Positions 36,902-46,268 of a stretch of 54,092 nucleotides of DNA are shown piece by piece. The notes beneath the pieces are model-generated. The model saw nothing but the letters and a program-made list of their open reading frames with translations. It made no database searches and was not told the origin of the DNA. Source of the DNA: Evansella vedderi (GTDB taxonomy: Bacteria > Bacillota > Bacilli > Bacillales > Salisediminibacteriaceae); NCBI RefSeq assembly GCF_030813435.1, contig NZ_JAUSUG010000031.1, positions 1 through 54,092 on the forward strand, in the 5' to 3' direction. The position numbers and the translations under genes were made by a program. Position 1 is the first letter of the stretch. Each line of letters starts with the position of its first letter.

Positions 36902-37972
36902 TTAATATCCAGAATGATGCTTATACATCCATAAAACACCTGATTTTAATACTCGTGGTACACGGCCAGTTAGAGCTTTTTCTCCCATTAATCCAAATCC
37001 GTGTTTTTTCCCTAAGGATCCTAGAACACCTTTAAGTTTAATTTTAGGCATTTCATTTGGGAAGGGTTCACCATGCCATTTTTTTGTTAAAAGCATGGCA
37101 ATTTGCTCTGCTTGAGATTCCGCAAGCTGTGCACTTGGTGCGTGATTTAATGCTGCACAGTCTCCCACAACAAAGACTTCCTCGTAACCTGGTATTTGAT
37201 GATGTTTAGTAACCTGAACCCGGCCAATACTATCTTTTTCCACATCTAACTGACGAACAATTTTATTTGCTTGAATTCCGGCGGTCCAGATTATCGCATC
37301 GGCTGGTATTGGTTTACCGTGATTATAAAGAACATCCCGTTCTACCTTTGTGATATTTGCTTCATTGATAATTTTCACATCATGTTCGATAAGCCAATCA
37401 GTTACATAATTATATAGCTTTGGAGGAAACATAGAGAGAATGTTTTTTCCGCGATCAAATAACATTACATTTAAATCTGGTCTGCTTTCCTTTAGTTCGC
37501 TTGCCAACTCAACACCGCTAAGGCCGCCACCGACAATGGCAACTGTACCATGTGGCTTAACACCTTGAAGAACTTGGTAAGTTTTACGTGATCTTCGCAT
37601 ACTTTGAATACTCAATGTATTCTCAGGTGCACCTGGTACACCATGGTAACGATCTTCACACCCTAATCCAATTACTAATTCATCATAATTAAGGTTTTCT
37701 CCGGTACCTAAGACAACTTTTTGCTTTTCTAGAATAACTTCGGTAACGGTTTCAAATTTAAGTTCAAGTCGAACATCATTTGGAAAGGAAATTCGTAAAT
37801 GTTTATCTGCTACAGTACCTGCTGCTAGTGCATAAAATTCTGTTTTTAAACTGTGGTATGGTTCTTTCTCAATTAACGTTATATTTACATCCTTTAAATT
37901 GTTTGTTGCTAAAAGCTTTTGAATCACCCTAAGTCCGCCATATCCGCCGCCTAGTATAATTAAGTTCCGCAC
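36902..37972 (-). CDS. yutJ: NADH dehydrogenase-like flavoprotein YutJ
   Basis: A 356-residue single-peptide FAD enzyme of the type II NADH dehydrogenase group. It has two dinucleotide-binding motifs (NLIILGGGYGGLRVI at 3-17 and VAIVGGGLSGVELASEL at about 145-161) and FVVGDCAALNHAPSAQLAESQAEQ for FAD. The length equals that of YutJ. NDH-2 passes electrons from NADH to menaquinone without pumping; YutJ's acceptor is unproven. Minus-strand GAGGAGG lies before the ATG. Confidence 0.88.
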   Translation of the reverse strand: MRNLIILGGGYGGLRVIQKLLATNNLKDVNITLIEKEPYHSLKTEFYALAAGTVADKHLRISFPNDVRLELKFETVTEVILEKQKVVLGTGENLNYDELVIGLGCEDRYHGVPGAPENTLSIQSMRRSRKTYQVLQGVKPHGTVAIVGGGLSGVELASELKESRPDLNVMLFDRGKNILSMFPPKLYNYVTDWLIEHDVKIINEANITKVERDVLYNHGKPIPADAIIWTAGIQANKIVRQLDVEKDSIGRVQVTKHHQIPGYEEVFVVGDCAALNHAPSAQLAESQAEQIAMLLTKKWHGEPFPNEMPKIKLKGVLGSLGKKHGFGLMGEKALTGRVPRVLKSGVLWMYKHHSGY

Positions 37973-38153
37973 ATGATCAGCCTCCTCTTTTTCATGGTGC
38001 GAATTATCAATTAATCAATGGAAAAAGATTATTATATTCTATATCCAAAGTAGTAATATTAAAAACGTCTACAACCATTTTAAATAGTATCAGGTTTCTG
38101 TCGAAATAACAATAACTTTCTTGAAATAACAGTATGTTTATAGTGTAATTATG

Positions 38154-38183
38154 TTGACAAAATAAATCTCGATCATGTAGGAT
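38154..38183 (+). promoter_or_regulatory. Sigma-A-like promoter of yuzB
   Basis: TTGACA (38154-38159) and TAGGAT (38178-38183), 18 bases apart, 40 bases before yuzB. Confidence 0.5.
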
Positions 38184-38222
38184 GAATGCTATGTACGTTG
38201 ACTAACACAGAGGTGATATCAA

Positions 38223-38459
38223 ATGAAACCAATCATTGAGTTTTGTGTTAGCAATTTAGCCAGCGGAACCCAAGCCGTTAAGGAAAAATTAGAACAAGAT
38301 CCGAACTTGGATGTAATAGAATATGGCTGTTTAAGCTTCTGTGGTCAGTGTGCTAGAAAGAGATTTGCATTAGTAAATGGAGATATTGTCACAGGAGATA
38401 CAAACGATGAATTGCTAACCAATATATATCAATATTTGGAAGAGAACCCAATGTTTTAA
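38223..38459 (+). CDS. yuzB: DUF1450 protein YuzB
   Basis: A 78-residue protein with four or more cysteines: FCVSN, then [23 protein letters not shown], a thioredoxin-like ferredoxin pattern. The family (DUF1450) has no firm function; the CxxC may bind a cluster or be redox active. GAGGTG precedes the ATG. It keeps its B. subtilis place between yutJ and dapF. Confidence 0.87.
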   Translation: MKPIIEFCVSNLASGTQAVKEKLEQDPNLDVIEYGCLSFCGQCARKRFALVNGDIVTGDTNDELLTNIYQYLEENPMF

Positions 38460-38460
38460 T

Positions 38461-38490
38461 ACTATCGGTAAAAACTGCCGATAGTTTTTT
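38461..38490 (+). terminator. Terminator after yuzB
   Basis: ACTATCGG pairs with CCGATAGT around TAAAAACTG, followed by TTTTTT. Confidence 0.9.
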
Positions 38491-38583
38491 GTTGGCCTTT
38501 TTCTAATTTTGTCAAATCACATTCCCCTTATGTTACAATATTTTTTAAAAGGACGAGGGAGAGACATTATCGCTTTTAACTTA

Positions 38584-38615
38584 CGCTGGAGTCGCCGCCT
38601 TCCTCTTCTCCAAGC
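38584..38615. repeat. Fragment of the CTTGGA...CAAG element
   Basis: CGCTGGAGTCGCCGCCTTCC then TCTTCTCCAAG matches the right end of 19670-19793. The left part of the element is missing. Confidence 0.55.
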
Positions 38616-38653
38616 TTTTAAAAAAGTAAAATACAAGTAAAGGATGATTAGGT

Positions 38654-38890
38654 GTGAAACCAATACCCTTTGATCATACGTGGCCATATGAAAAACAAAT
38701 GGGTGAAATTTATATTGCGGAATGCCCATATTGCAAATCAAGGAATGTATTAACACATATGAAGGAAGAATTATTAGAAAAGGCAAAGGACAAGGTGAAG
38801 CAGCGGTTAAATATGCCTTGCTGTCTGCGAACAATGACCATTTTAGAGGCAGATGAAGATTATTTTTGGACGAATGAAAAGCTACGTTAA
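38654..38890 (+). CDS. Hypothetical protein with zinc-ribbon-like cysteines (78 aa)
   Basis: A 78-residue protein starting GTG (MKPIPFDHTWPYEKQMGEIY). Cys24-x2-Cys27 (AECPYCKS) and Cys56-Cys57 (MPCCLRT) suggest a small metal site, separated by a helical, lysine-rich segment. I cannot name the family. It ends 30 bases before dapF and is likely cotranscribed with it. The ribosome site (TTAGGTG) is modest. A repeat fragment lies directly upstream. Confidence 0.65.
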   Translation: MKPIPFDHTWPYEKQMGEIYIAECPYCKSRNVLTHMKEELLEKAKDKVKQRLNMPCCLRTMTILEADEDYFWTNEKLR

Positions 38891-38920
38891 TAAATAAAAG
38901 GGAATGGAGCTTGTAATACG

Positions 38921-39787
38921 ATGAAATTTACAAAAATGCATGGACTTGGAAATCAATATATTTTTGTCAATCAATTTGAAGAAAAGTTACTAGAGGAAGA
39001 ATTAAGGGAACTGGCAATAGAGGTATCTGATATTTTTACAGGGATCGGCTCCGATGGGTTGATACTTATTGGACCATCGGAAACTGCAGATCTGCAAATG
39101 AGAGTGTTTAACAAAGATGGGTCAGAGGCCAAAAATTGTGGAAATGGGTTACGCTGTGTAGCTAAGTATGCCTACGATAATGCCCTTGTTTCTTCAAAGG
39201 AAATGACCATTGAAACATTAGGGGGAATTGTACAGGCAACAGTGACGGTTAATGATACAACCAATACGGTGGAGTTAGTTACGGTGGATATGGGGGTTCC
39301 CCGTTTAAAAGCGGAAGAAATTCCATTGCTAAATTCTTCAAAATCTCCAGCTATTCAAGAGAAGATACAGGTTGATGAAGGAGAATGGTCTATGACTGCC
39401 GTATCGATGGGAAACCCCCATGCTGTAATTTATGTAGATGATATAAATGAAGCCCCGTTAACCACTGTTGGACCTGTAATAGAGAAGCATGCTCGTTTTC
39501 CAGAAGGAGTAAACGTAGAGTTCGTTGAGCAAATTTCCAAGACAGAGATGCATTTCCGTGTTTGGGAAAGGGGATCCGGTGTAACTCAAGCTTGTGGAAC
39601 GGGGGCTTGTGCTGCAGTTGTCTCATCCGTGCTAAATGGATTCTCAGAAAAAGGGGAAGAGGTCCTTGTACATTTAGCAGGTGGTGACTTGTACATCACA
39701 TGGGATAAGGATGATCGTGTTTGGATGAAGGGGCCATGTGAAACTATTTGTGAAGGCGTGTATTATAAAAAATCTGAAAGGAAATAA
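38921..39787 (+). CDS. dapF: Diaminopimelate epimerase DapF
   Basis: A 288-residue cofactor-free epimerase converting LL- to meso-diaminopimelate for lysine and peptidoglycan. The two catalytic cysteines are Cys73 (KNCGNGLRC) and Cys225 (QACGTGACA). Length is normal. AATGGAG precedes the ATG. It follows the zinc-ribbon-like gene by 30 bases. Confidence 0.95.
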   Translation: MKFTKMHGLGNQYIFVNQFEEKLLEEELRELAIEVSDIFTGIGSDGLILIGPSETADLQMRVFNKDGSEAKNCGNGLRCVAKYAYDNALVSSKEMTIETLGGIVQATVTVNDTTNTVELVTVDMGVPRLKAEEIPLLNSSKSPAIQEKIQVDEGEWSMTAVSMGNPHAVIYVDDINEAPLTTVGPVIEKHARFPEGVNVEFVEQISKTEMHFRVWERGSGVTQACGTGACAAVVSSVLNGFSEKGEEVLVHLAGGDLYITWDKDDRVWMKGPCETICEGVYYKKSERK

Positions 39788-39823
39788 CAAAAGACAAGCC
39801 ATAGAGCTTGTCTTTTGTTATTT
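39782..39823. terminator. 18-bp hairpin between dapF and mqnE
   Basis: A perfect 18-bp stem (39782-39799 with 39806-39823, core AAAGACAAGC/GCTTGTCTTT) overlaps the dapF stop and lies 3 bases from the mqnE stop. A and T runs flank it, so it probably terminates both convergent genes. Confidence 0.9.
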
Positions 39824-39826
39824 CCT

Positions 39827-40921
39827 TTAATATTGCTTCACTACATTATAAAATGTATCTCTTTCTACTGGGATTTTATTAGCCCCTTTAATGAGGTGAA
39901 TTAATTCCTCTCTAGTTAAGCCTTGGGAAGTTAATGCTCCCGCAGCATGTGAGATGCGTTCTTCGATTAATGTACCATGAATGTCAGAGCTTCCAAACGT
40001 TAATGCCATTTGAGTTAGCTGAGGTCCAATATTAATCCAATAGGCTTTGATGTGATCAAAGTTATCTAACATTAACCGGCTAATGGCAATTGTTCTTAAA
40101 TCATCATAGGCAGAAGTGCGGCGTTTTAATCCAGCATTGATACTTTTCGGCTGCATTGCTAATGGGATAAAAACCATATAGCCGTTCGTTCTATCTTGAA
40201 GCTGACGTAAACGATCCATATGAATTAAACGTTCCTCTTTTGTCTCAATAGAACCATATAGCATGGTTGCGTGTGTCTTTAAGCCAAGACCATGGGCGAT
40301 TTCATGTGCTTCTAACCATTGATCTGTTGATGCTTTTTCGGGGCTCATTTTTGCTCGATATCTTTCCGTGAGAATTTCCGCTCCACCACCTGGAATTGTA
40401 TCAAGTCCTGCTTTTATTAACTCTTCCAATACTTCTTTCATGGAAAGTCCAGATATACGGGAGAAAAACTCAATTTCTGCACCTGTATAGGCTTTAACTG
40501 TACATTGAGGATAGTGCTTCTTCAATGTACGAATCGTATCTAAATAGTAATCAAATGGCACTTCGTGGTTGTGTCCACCTACAATGTGAAACTCGCGGAT
40601 GTTGTCATTCCAACGTTCTTCTACATATTTAAGAAGATCTTCTTCGTTCATTGTATAAGCCCCTTCTTCACCAGGCTTACGCTTAAATCCGCAGAAAGCA
40701 CAAGATGCTTCACAAACGTTAGTTGGATTAATGTACATGTTTTGGATAAAGTAAACGTTGTTGCCATTTTTCTTATCATTTATTTGATTTGCTAATTGTG
40801 CTACGGCTAATAAATCTGGAGTATCGTAAAGTTTAAGTCCATCTTCAATTGTTAACCGTTCCCCATTAATGACCTTGTCTTTTATGTCTTGAAGACTTTG
40901 GTCTAATAGAATTGTATCCAT
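39827..40921 (-). CDS. mqnE: Aminofutalosine synthase MqnE (radical SAM)
   Basis: A 364-residue radical SAM enzyme with Cys70-x3-Cys74-x2-Cys77 (NVCEASCAFCGF), then FHIVGGHNHEVPFDYYLDTIR, DTIPGGGAEILTERYR, and TNGYMVFIPLAMQPK. This pattern matches MqnE (SCO4494 family), which joins SAM-derived adenosine to 3-enolpyruvoyl-oxybenzoate in the futalosine route to menaquinone. MqnC is the nearest alternative; its equivalent motifs differ. B. subtilis lacks this gene. Minus-strand GGAGGG precedes the ATG. No other mqn gene is in the window. Confidence 0.85.
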   Translation of the reverse strand: MDTILLDQSLQDIKDKVINGERLTIEDGLKLYDTPDLLAVAQLANQINDKKNGNNVYFIQNMYINPTNVCEASCAFCGFKRKPGEEGAYTMNEEDLLKYVEERWNDNIREFHIVGGHNHEVPFDYYLDTIRTLKKHYPQCTVKAYTGAEIEFFSRISGLSMKEVLEELIKAGLDTIPGGGAEILTERYRAKMSPEKASTDQWLEAHEIAHGLGLKTHATMLYGSIETKEERLIHMDRLRQLQDRTNGYMVFIPLAMQPKSINAGLKRRTSAYDDLRTIAISRLMLDNFDHIKAYWINIGPQLTQMALTFGSSDIHGTLIEERISHAAGALTSQGLTREELIHLIKGANKIPVERDTFYNVVKQY

Positions 40922-41227
40922 TCTTCACCCTCCATAATAGTATGACTAACGAATATCTCCATATTAAAAAAGCTTTCGGGATATTTACTATAGTACTTCT
41001 TTATTTAAGATTATCTTTATACGACAAATGGTTCTTTTTCGATGTCGAAACTCTTACTCTATATTACCACCATTTTTACAATTGTGACAAATGGTTCTTC
41101 TTAGCAATATGATAGATTAATAGAGGGAAGGGATAAATTAAGTAACAATGGGTAGCCTTCACTTGAAGGTAATATCTTAAAACGATATACTGAGAGTACA
41201 TCCGAATGGTTTAAAAGGGGTGATAAA
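40922..41227. other. Divergent gap between mqnE and the A-type carrier gene
   Basis: No gene is seen. A 14-base direct repeat, GACAAATGGTTCTT, occurs at 41023-41036 and 41085-41098, 62 bases apart. The stretch should hold promoters for both flanking genes, but no clear -35/-10 pair was assigned. Confidence 0.35.
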
Positions 41228-41578
41228 ATGTTAAAAATCAGTGAAGCTGCAGCATCGCAAATTAAGACGATGATGGAAGAGCAAGAGGGTTCAGTCTTTC
41301 TCCGTGTAGGTGTAAAGGGTGGAGGGTGTAGTGGCCTTTCCTATGGGATGGGTTTTGAAACAGAGCCAACAGACAAGGATGTTTCTTTTGAGCAGCATGG
41401 TGTTAACGTAGTTGTTGATCCTGAAAGCGCACCGCTTCTAAAAGGGGTAGTAATTGATTATAAACAAAACATGATGGGTGGAGGCTTTACCATCGATAAT
41501 CCAAATGCCATTGCATCTTGTGGTTGTGGATCATCGTTCCGTACAGCTACAAATGCTGGAACCCCTGAAGATTGTTAA
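41228..41578 (+). CDS. yutM: A-type Fe-S carrier (IscA/ErpA-like, YutM)
   Basis: A 116-residue A-type carrier. The three conserved cysteines are Cys34 (GGGCSGLSYGM), Cys98 and Cys100 (ASCGCGSSF). Such proteins move Fe-S clusters from the scaffold to targets. Length and place near dapF and yumC match B. subtilis yutM (also called sufA). AAGGGGTG precedes the ATG. Confidence 0.93.
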   Translation: MLKISEAAASQIKTMMEEQEGSVFLRVGVKGGGCSGLSYGMGFETEPTDKDVSFEQHGVNVVVDPESAPLLKGVVIDYKQNMMGGGFTIDNPNAIASCGCGSSFRTATNAGTPEDC

Positions 41579-41607
41579 GAACGGCTGATTGGAAATAATG
41601 GCGAAAC

Positions 41608-41640
41608 AAAAACGACCTTCCTTTTAAGGAGGTCGTTTTC
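41608..41640. terminator. Terminator between yutM and yumC
   Basis: AAAACGACCT (41609-41618) pairs with AGGTCGTTTT (41630-41639), with T and A runs on both sides, between convergent genes. Confidence 0.85.
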
Positions 41641-41687
41641 CACTTCTTCATATTATTAAAATAAAAACAATATATCCAAAAAGTCCT

Positions 41688-42683
41688 TTAAAACATACTG
41701 GAGCTGTGGCCTGGGTGTAATGATGCAGTGGGGTCAATATAGTTTTTCGCATTGTTTATGGCAATGGGGGCTTCACCAAATCCACATGCAATTAGTTTAA
41801 CTTTTCCTTCATAAGTAGCTATGTCACCAGCTGCATAAATTCCCTTAACGTTCGTCTCCATTTTGGAGTTAACGATAATAGAGTTTTTCTCGATTTCTAG
41901 TCCCCATTTTTTTATTGGTCCTAAGTTAGATATAAAACCAAAATTAACAATTAAAGTATCGATATCTAAAGTTTCTGTCTTATCTCCATCTTTTTCTTTA
42001 ATTTCTACGGATGTAATTTTGTCACCATTACCGTGAAGCTTTGTAATAACATATGGCGTTTTAACATTAATCTTATCTGAGTTCATTAATTGTTCTACAC
42101 TATGCTCGTGGGCGCGGAATTTATTACGACGGTGAATAATTGTAATCTCTTCAGCAATATCTTCGAGCATTAGTGTCCAGTCAACTGCAGAGTCACCACC
42201 ACCGGAAAGAAGAACGCGGTTACCAGCAAATTTATTAAGATCACTTACAAAGTAATGTAGGTTTTTCCCTTCGTATTTCTCGGCATCCTCTACTTCTAAA
42301 CGACGAGGTTGGAATGCCCCGACTCCTGCAGTAATAATTACTGTTTTTGAATAATGCTTTTCCTTATTTGTAGTAAGTGTAAAGATATTATCTTCATTTT
42401 TTTCTACTTTCTCTACAGACTGCTCTAAGACGATAGTAGGATCAAATTGACTTGCCTGCTCAACTAAAGCATCAACAAGTTCTTGAGCCCTTACCTTTGG
42501 AAAGCCTGCCACGTCATAGATATATTTTTCAGGATATAATGCCGATAATTGTCCTCCTAATTGAGGCATTGCTTCAATAATTTTCACACTCATTTGCCGC
42601 ATTCCACCATAAAAAGCAGTGAAAATTCCTGCAGGTCCTCCCCCAATAATTGTTACATCATACACTTTTTTTTCTGTAGACAA
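41688..42683 (-). CDS. yumC: Ferredoxin/flavodoxin-NADP reductase YumC
   Basis: A 331-residue thioredoxin-reductase-like ferredoxin-NADP reductase, type 2. FAD motif [18 protein letters not shown] (9-26), NADPH motif [16 protein letters not shown], and the FAD-binding [25 protein letters not shown]. It lacks the CxxC of thioredoxin reductases, as expected for YumC. It supplies reduced ferredoxin or flavodoxin. Minus-strand GGAGGTG precedes the ATG. Divergent from yumB. Confidence 0.93.
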   Translation of the reverse strand: MSTEKKVYDVTIIGGGPAGIFTAFYGGMRQMSVKIIEAMPQLGGQLSALYPEKYIYDVAGFPKVRAQELVDALVEQASQFDPTIVLEQSVEKVEKNEDNIFTLTTNKEKHYSKTVIITAGVGAFQPRRLEVEDAEKYEGKNLHYFVSDLNKFAGNRVLLSGGGDSAVDWTLMLEDIAEEITIIHRRNKFRAHEHSVEQLMNSDKINVKTPYVITKLHGNGDKITSVEIKEKDGDKTETLDIDTLIVNFGFISNLGPIKKWGLEIEKNSIIVNSKMETNVKGIYAAGDIATYEGKVKLIACGFGEAPIAINNAKNYIDPTASLHPGHSSSMF

Positions 42684-43039
42684 ACCTTACACCTCCACAA
42701 TGTTTTTGACAATGTACCACCATAATTTATTATAAATGTAAAATGATTTGAAGGAAAGGGTACTTATCGATTTTCTCACGCAAATCGGAAAATTCTTAAT
42801 ATTTAAAGTTATATAAGGTATTTACGTTAATAAAACTGTTTATATTCATTAAATCCCCATAAATAAAATTATTTTAAGAAAAAGTCAGAAAATCGTCAAA
42901 AAGTAGTTGAAAAAACTTATTGCTAACCATATGATAAATAGAGATAAAAAATTATATTCTCTGTGTTTATATTAAAAACCCATATTATCTTTCAGGATAA
43001 CTAAATTTAAACAATTTTTGTGGACCTGTACGGACCTGT

Positions 43040-43057
43040 ACGTGAATTATATCACAA
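43040..43057. promoter_or_regulatory. Rex-like operator upstream of yumB
   Basis: ACGTGAATTATATCACAA fits the Rex pattern TTGTGAANNNNTTCACAA at most positions, with the key GTGA-N6-TCAC intact. It lies about 95 bases before yumB in the divergent yumC-yumB gap. A tandem pair of GGACCTGTAC (43023-43042) abuts it. Rex senses the NADH/NAD ratio and in B. subtilis controls an ndh gene. The rest of 42684-43150 is AT-rich without a gene. Confidence 0.5.
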
Positions 43058-43150
43058 ACTTTTTATTTGTACATGGAAAAAAACACATGCTTGATAAATT
43101 GTTGAACCGGGGAAAATGAGAATAAGAAATAAAAAATTGGAGTGAGAAAC

Positions 43151-44359
43151 ATGAATAGAAAGCCAAAAATAGTCATTTTAGGCGCAGGCTATGGGGGAAT
43201 TATGACAGCGTCTCGATTACAAAAATCAGGTGCCTATCAGGATGCAGAAATTACGTTAGTGAATAAACACAATTACCACTATCAAACAACATGGCTACAT
43301 GAACCAGCAGCTGGTACATTACACCATGACCGAACAAGAATGCGAATTGATAGCGTTATCGATACAAATAAAATCCACTTTGTGAAAGAATCCGTAGTGG
43401 AAATTAAAAAAGATGAAAAAAAGGTTATTCTTTCTAATGGTGAATTAGAGTATGATTATTTAGTTGTGGGACTTGGTTCAGAGCCAGAGACTTTTGGAAT
43501 TCCTGGTGTAGAAGAGCATGCTTTTTCCATTCGAAGCGTAAACTCAGTAAGACTTATTCGTGAGCATATTGAATATATGTTTGCAAGCTACAATAACTCA
43601 GAAGAGAAACACGATGATGCACTAACATTTATTGTAGCTGGTGCAGGTTTCACAGGAATTGAATTTGTTGGGGAGCTATCTGAGCGTGTACCAGAGCTTT
43701 GTGAAGAATATGATATTCCACGTGAGAAAGTAAAGATTTATTCTGTAGAAGCAGCACCGACGGCGTTACCTGGTTTTGATGAAGAGCTTGTTACGTATGC
43801 CATGAATTTACTGGAAAGCCGTGGTGTAGAGTTTCTAATTAGCACACCAATTCAAGAAGTAAAAGCAGACGGTGTTATTCTAAATGACGGCTCAGAGATC
43901 AAATCACGTACAATCGTATGGACTACAGGAGTTCGAGGAAACTCCATTCTTGATAAGTCTGGGTTTGAAACGATGCGCGGCCGTATTAAGGTAGAAAAAG
44001 ATCTCCGTGCGCCAGGCCACGATGACATTTTTGTTATAGGTGATTGTGCATTAATTATTAATGAAGAGATCAACCGTCCTTACCCACCGACGGCACAGAT
44101 TGCTATTCAACAAGCATATACTTGTGCTAATAACTTAAAGGCACTTCTTGCCGGAAAAGAAAAGCTAGAAGAATTTAAACCAGCAATTAAAGGTACTGTT
44201 GCCTCACTAGGTGGAAAAGAAGCAATTGGTTTAGTTGGGGATAAAAAATTATTTGGAGCTTCTGCATCAGCAATGAAAAAGGTTATTGATAATAAATACT
44301 TGTACCAATTAGGCGGAATGCCACTAGTATTGAAAAAAGGTAAATTTAATATTTTTTAA
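43151..44359 (+). CDS. yumB: Type II NADH dehydrogenase YumB
   Basis: A 402-residue NDH-2: NADH to menaquinone electron transfer at the inner face of the membrane. FAD motif [18 protein letters not shown] (5-22), NADH motif [17 protein letters not shown], and [10 protein letters not shown] plus [15 protein letters not shown] nine bases up overlaps GGAGTG, so the ATG at 43151 is preferred. Paralogue of yutJ at 36.9 kb, but longer and with the standard NDH-2 C-terminus ([17 protein letters not shown]). Confidence 0.92.
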   Translation: MNRKPKIVILGAGYGGIMTASRLQKSGAYQDAEITLVNKHNYHYQTTWLHEPAAGTLHHDRTRMRIDSVIDTNKIHFVKESVVEIKKDEKKVILSNGELEYDYLVVGLGSEPETFGIPGVEEHAFSIRSVNSVRLIREHIEYMFASYNNSEEKHDDALTFIVAGAGFTGIEFVGELSERVPELCEEYDIPREKVKIYSVEAAPTALPGFDEELVTYAMNLLESRGVEFLISTPIQEVKADGVILNDGSEIKSRTIVWTTGVRGNSILDKSGFETMRGRIKVEKDLRAPGHDDIFVIGDCALIINEEINRPYPPTAQIAIQQAYTCANNLKALLAGKEKLEEFKPAIKGTVASLGGKEAIGLVGDKKLFGASASAMKKVIDNKYLYQLGGMPLVLKKGKFNIF

Positions 44360-44373
44360 AATGATTTGAATTA

Positions 44374-44405
44374 GGCTTAGTCTCTCGGGGGCTAGGTCTT
44401 TTTTA
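44374..44405 (+). terminator. Probable terminator after yumB
   Basis: GGCTTAG pairs with CTAGGTC (G-T pairs) around a short loop, then TTTTTT. Weak stem but well placed. Confidence 0.5.
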
Positions 44406-44609
44406 TATGCAGTATACTTTAATAATTCAACAGGATAAAGTGAAAAAACGTGTAAGTTTTTTTTACATAAAGAAAATTAAAGGAAAACTTATTTGATCGC
44501 GCTTACATGAACTAAAAGGACGAAATTTAAAGCTTTTCAACTTTAGAAATAATTGATATATTATCAGAAACTTCAGAATAATGAACTGACAAAAAAGGAG
44601 GAGTCCTTG

Positions 44610-44747
44610 ATGGCTCTACGTAAACAGAAATTAAAATCAGGAGATTGCCCATATTGTATAGGGAAAGGCTATTTTCAATTATTATTGGGCGGATCTGAAA
44701 CTTGCAACAGTTGTAATGGTTCAGGGAGAAAAACAACAAACACATAA
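44610..44747 (+). CDS. yuiA: Zinc-finger-like small protein YuiA
   Basis: A 45-residue protein with two DnaJ-type CxxCxGxG repeats: Cys13-x2-Cys16 (CPYCIGKGYF) and Cys32-x2-Cys35 (CNSCNGSGRK), likely binding one zinc. It matches B. subtilis YuiA in length, motif and place before yuiB. AAAAGGAGGAG lies just before the ATG at 44610; the longer upstream frame lacks a ribosome site. Confidence 0.88.
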   Translation: MALRKQKLKSGDCPYCIGKGYFQLLLGGSETCNSCNGSGRKTTNT

Positions 44748-44768
44748 AAATGAACAAATAAATTAGTC

Positions 44769-44810
44769 CTCCCGAAATGGATTGTAACCATTTCGGGAGA
44801 TTTTTGTTTT
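44769..44810 (+). terminator. Terminator after yuiA
   Basis: CTCCCGAAATGG pairs perfectly with CCATTTCGGGAG around ATTGTAA, followed by ATTTTTGTTTT. Confidence 0.95.
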
Positions 44811-44930
44811 AGTGGTATCTAGAATTTTGACATATTTTTATGTTTTCACTACATAAATACGTATTGATCGTTGACCTTTTTTAAAGAATTAAGTACACTT
44901 ATCATGACCTTATGGGGGTGAACGACATCG

Positions 44931-45251
44931 ATGTTAAATTTACCACAGTTTATAATTGCAATTGTTTTGTACTTCGTCCTTTTCTTTGGTATCGGGTTTA
45001 TACTTAACATGTTACTAAGGTCTACATGGACTATGGCAATAATATATCCAATTGTAATCTTTTTTATTGTAGATAAATCAGGGTTGTTTGCTTATTTTAC
45101 TAGACCTGGGGAAGCATTTCCTGCTTTATGGAATAACTTTGTCTCACTAAAAACTGCAGATGTAGTTATTTTAATTGCTGGAATGGTTGGAGCTATGTTA
45201 TCAGGTATAGCCATTCGCATGCTAAGAAATCGTGGATATCAAATGTTTTAA
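44931..45251 (+). CDS. yuiB: Membrane protein YuiB
   Basis: A 106-residue protein with three hydrophobic segments (about 5-27, 31-47 and 75-97), ending with the basic MLRNRGYQMF. Length and place between yuiA and yuiC match B. subtilis YuiB. The function is unknown. TGGGGGTG lies about 11 bases before the ATG. Confidence 0.85.
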   Translation: MLNLPQFIIAIVLYFVLFFGIGFILNMLLRSTWTMAIIYPIVIFFIVDKSGLFAYFTRPGEAFPALWNNFVSLKTADVVILIAGMVGAMLSGIAIRMLRNRGYQMF

Positions 45252-45254
45252 ATT

Positions 45255-45306
45255 AGAGGGAAACTCAAAAGGTTAAAAAAACACCTTTTGAGTTTCCCTC
45301 TTTTTA
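45255..45306 (+). terminator. Terminator after yuiB
   Basis: A perfect 19-bp stem (45255-45273 with 45283-45301; core AAACTCAAAAGG/CCTTTTGAGTTT) followed by TTTTT. Confidence 0.95.
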
Positions 45307-45365
45307 ATTATTTTGCATAATTTCTCTCTCTCTTGGAAAAGATGTCAAGATGAGAGGAGTGGATA

Positions 45366-46091
45366 ATGAAAATGTATCGGTTAAGAAAACCATTGAAGCA
45401 AACAATTTTTGTAGTTATGCTTCTTGGTGCAATTTTTACTACCTTCACAGGTATTACAAATGTGGATACGGTGCAGATGAAGGAATGGTTTAATAATCAA
45501 GATTCATTTTCAGATAATCAGACTGAAACCTTGTATGGACGAGATCTTTCTTTACGTCAAACTTTTATTCAAGAAAGAAGCTTACCTTCTGTTTTGAAGG
45601 AAAATCAGGAAGTAATGTCTTATGAAATATTCGAAGATGAACCTGTTACTTTAGAGGAATCCCGTGATTGGACTAAGTACCCTTCTGTAGAAGTGGTTGC
45701 AACAGGTTATACAGCAGGTATTGAATCTACTGGTAAAACAGAGGGACATCCTCAATACGGGATAACTTATTCAGGTGTTAAGGTAAAACGTGACCTATAT
45801 TCTACGGTAGCTGCAGATCCAGATGTATTTCCTATCGGGACTATTTTGTTTATTCCTGGATATGGATTTGGAGTAGTGGCAGACACAGGATCAGCAATTA
45901 AAGGGAATAAAATTGATTTGTACTATGAAACAGTTGATGATGTATATGAGCAGTGGGGTAAAAAATCAGTAGAAGTTTATATAATAGAAGAAGGCAATGG
46001 GAATTTGACAGACGAAGATTTACTAAATTTAAATGAAGATGAAGCAGTACAAGCATTCAGAAGACAATTATCCTTTGTAGATGCATCATAA
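45366..46091 (+). CDS. yuiC: 3D-domain cell-wall enzyme YuiC
   Basis: A 241-residue envelope protein with an N-terminal membrane segment (about 12-30) and a C-terminal 3D domain (about 105-212). The three aspartates are Asp151 ([12 protein letters not shown]), Asp173 (VVADTGSAI) and Asp184 (KIDLYY), as in MltA-like muralytic enzymes. B. subtilis YuiC has been shown to cleave peptidoglycan as a lytic transglycosylase. The middle region (40-100) is acidic and variable. GGAGTGG precedes the ATG. Confidence 0.88.
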   Translation: MKMYRLRKPLKQTIFVVMLLGAIFTTFTGITNVDTVQMKEWFNNQDSFSDNQTETLYGRDLSLRQTFIQERSLPSVLKENQEVMSYEIFEDEPVTLEESRDWTKYPSVEVVATGYTAGIESTGKTEGHPQYGITYSGVKVKRDLYSTVAADPDVFPIGTILFIPGYGFGVVADTGSAIKGNKIDLYYETVDDVYEQWGKKSVEVYIIEEGNGNLTDEDLLNLNEDEAVQAFRRQLSFVDAS

Positions 46092-46131
46092 CATAAGATG
46101 TATTCATAAACTTTGTTGCTTTTATACTAAC

Positions 46132-46171
46132 CTTGGAGAAGCGGAAGGCGCCCGCCTGTAGCGTATCCAAG
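46132..46171. repeat. CTTGGA...CCAAG element reduced to its ends
   Basis: CTTGGAGAAGCGGAAGGCGC then CCGCCTGTAGCGTATCCAAG: a 40-base piece consisting of the two terminal inverted repeats of the long family with the interior gone. Confidence 0.7.
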
Positions 46172-46210
46172 CAAATTTCCATTCTTAGAAAAGAGTTTAA
46201 CTTAACTATT

Positions 46211-46262
46211 AAGGGTGTGTTAAAAGCTTTGAAAATTAGCTTTTAACACACCCTTATTTTTT
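46211..46262. terminator. Terminator between yuiC and yuiD
   Basis: AAGGGTGTGTTAAAAGC (46211-46227) pairs perfectly with GCTTTTAACACACCCTT (46239-46255), then ATTTTTT. It lies between convergent genes and may serve both. Confidence 0.9.
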
Positions 46263-46268
46263 GATATA

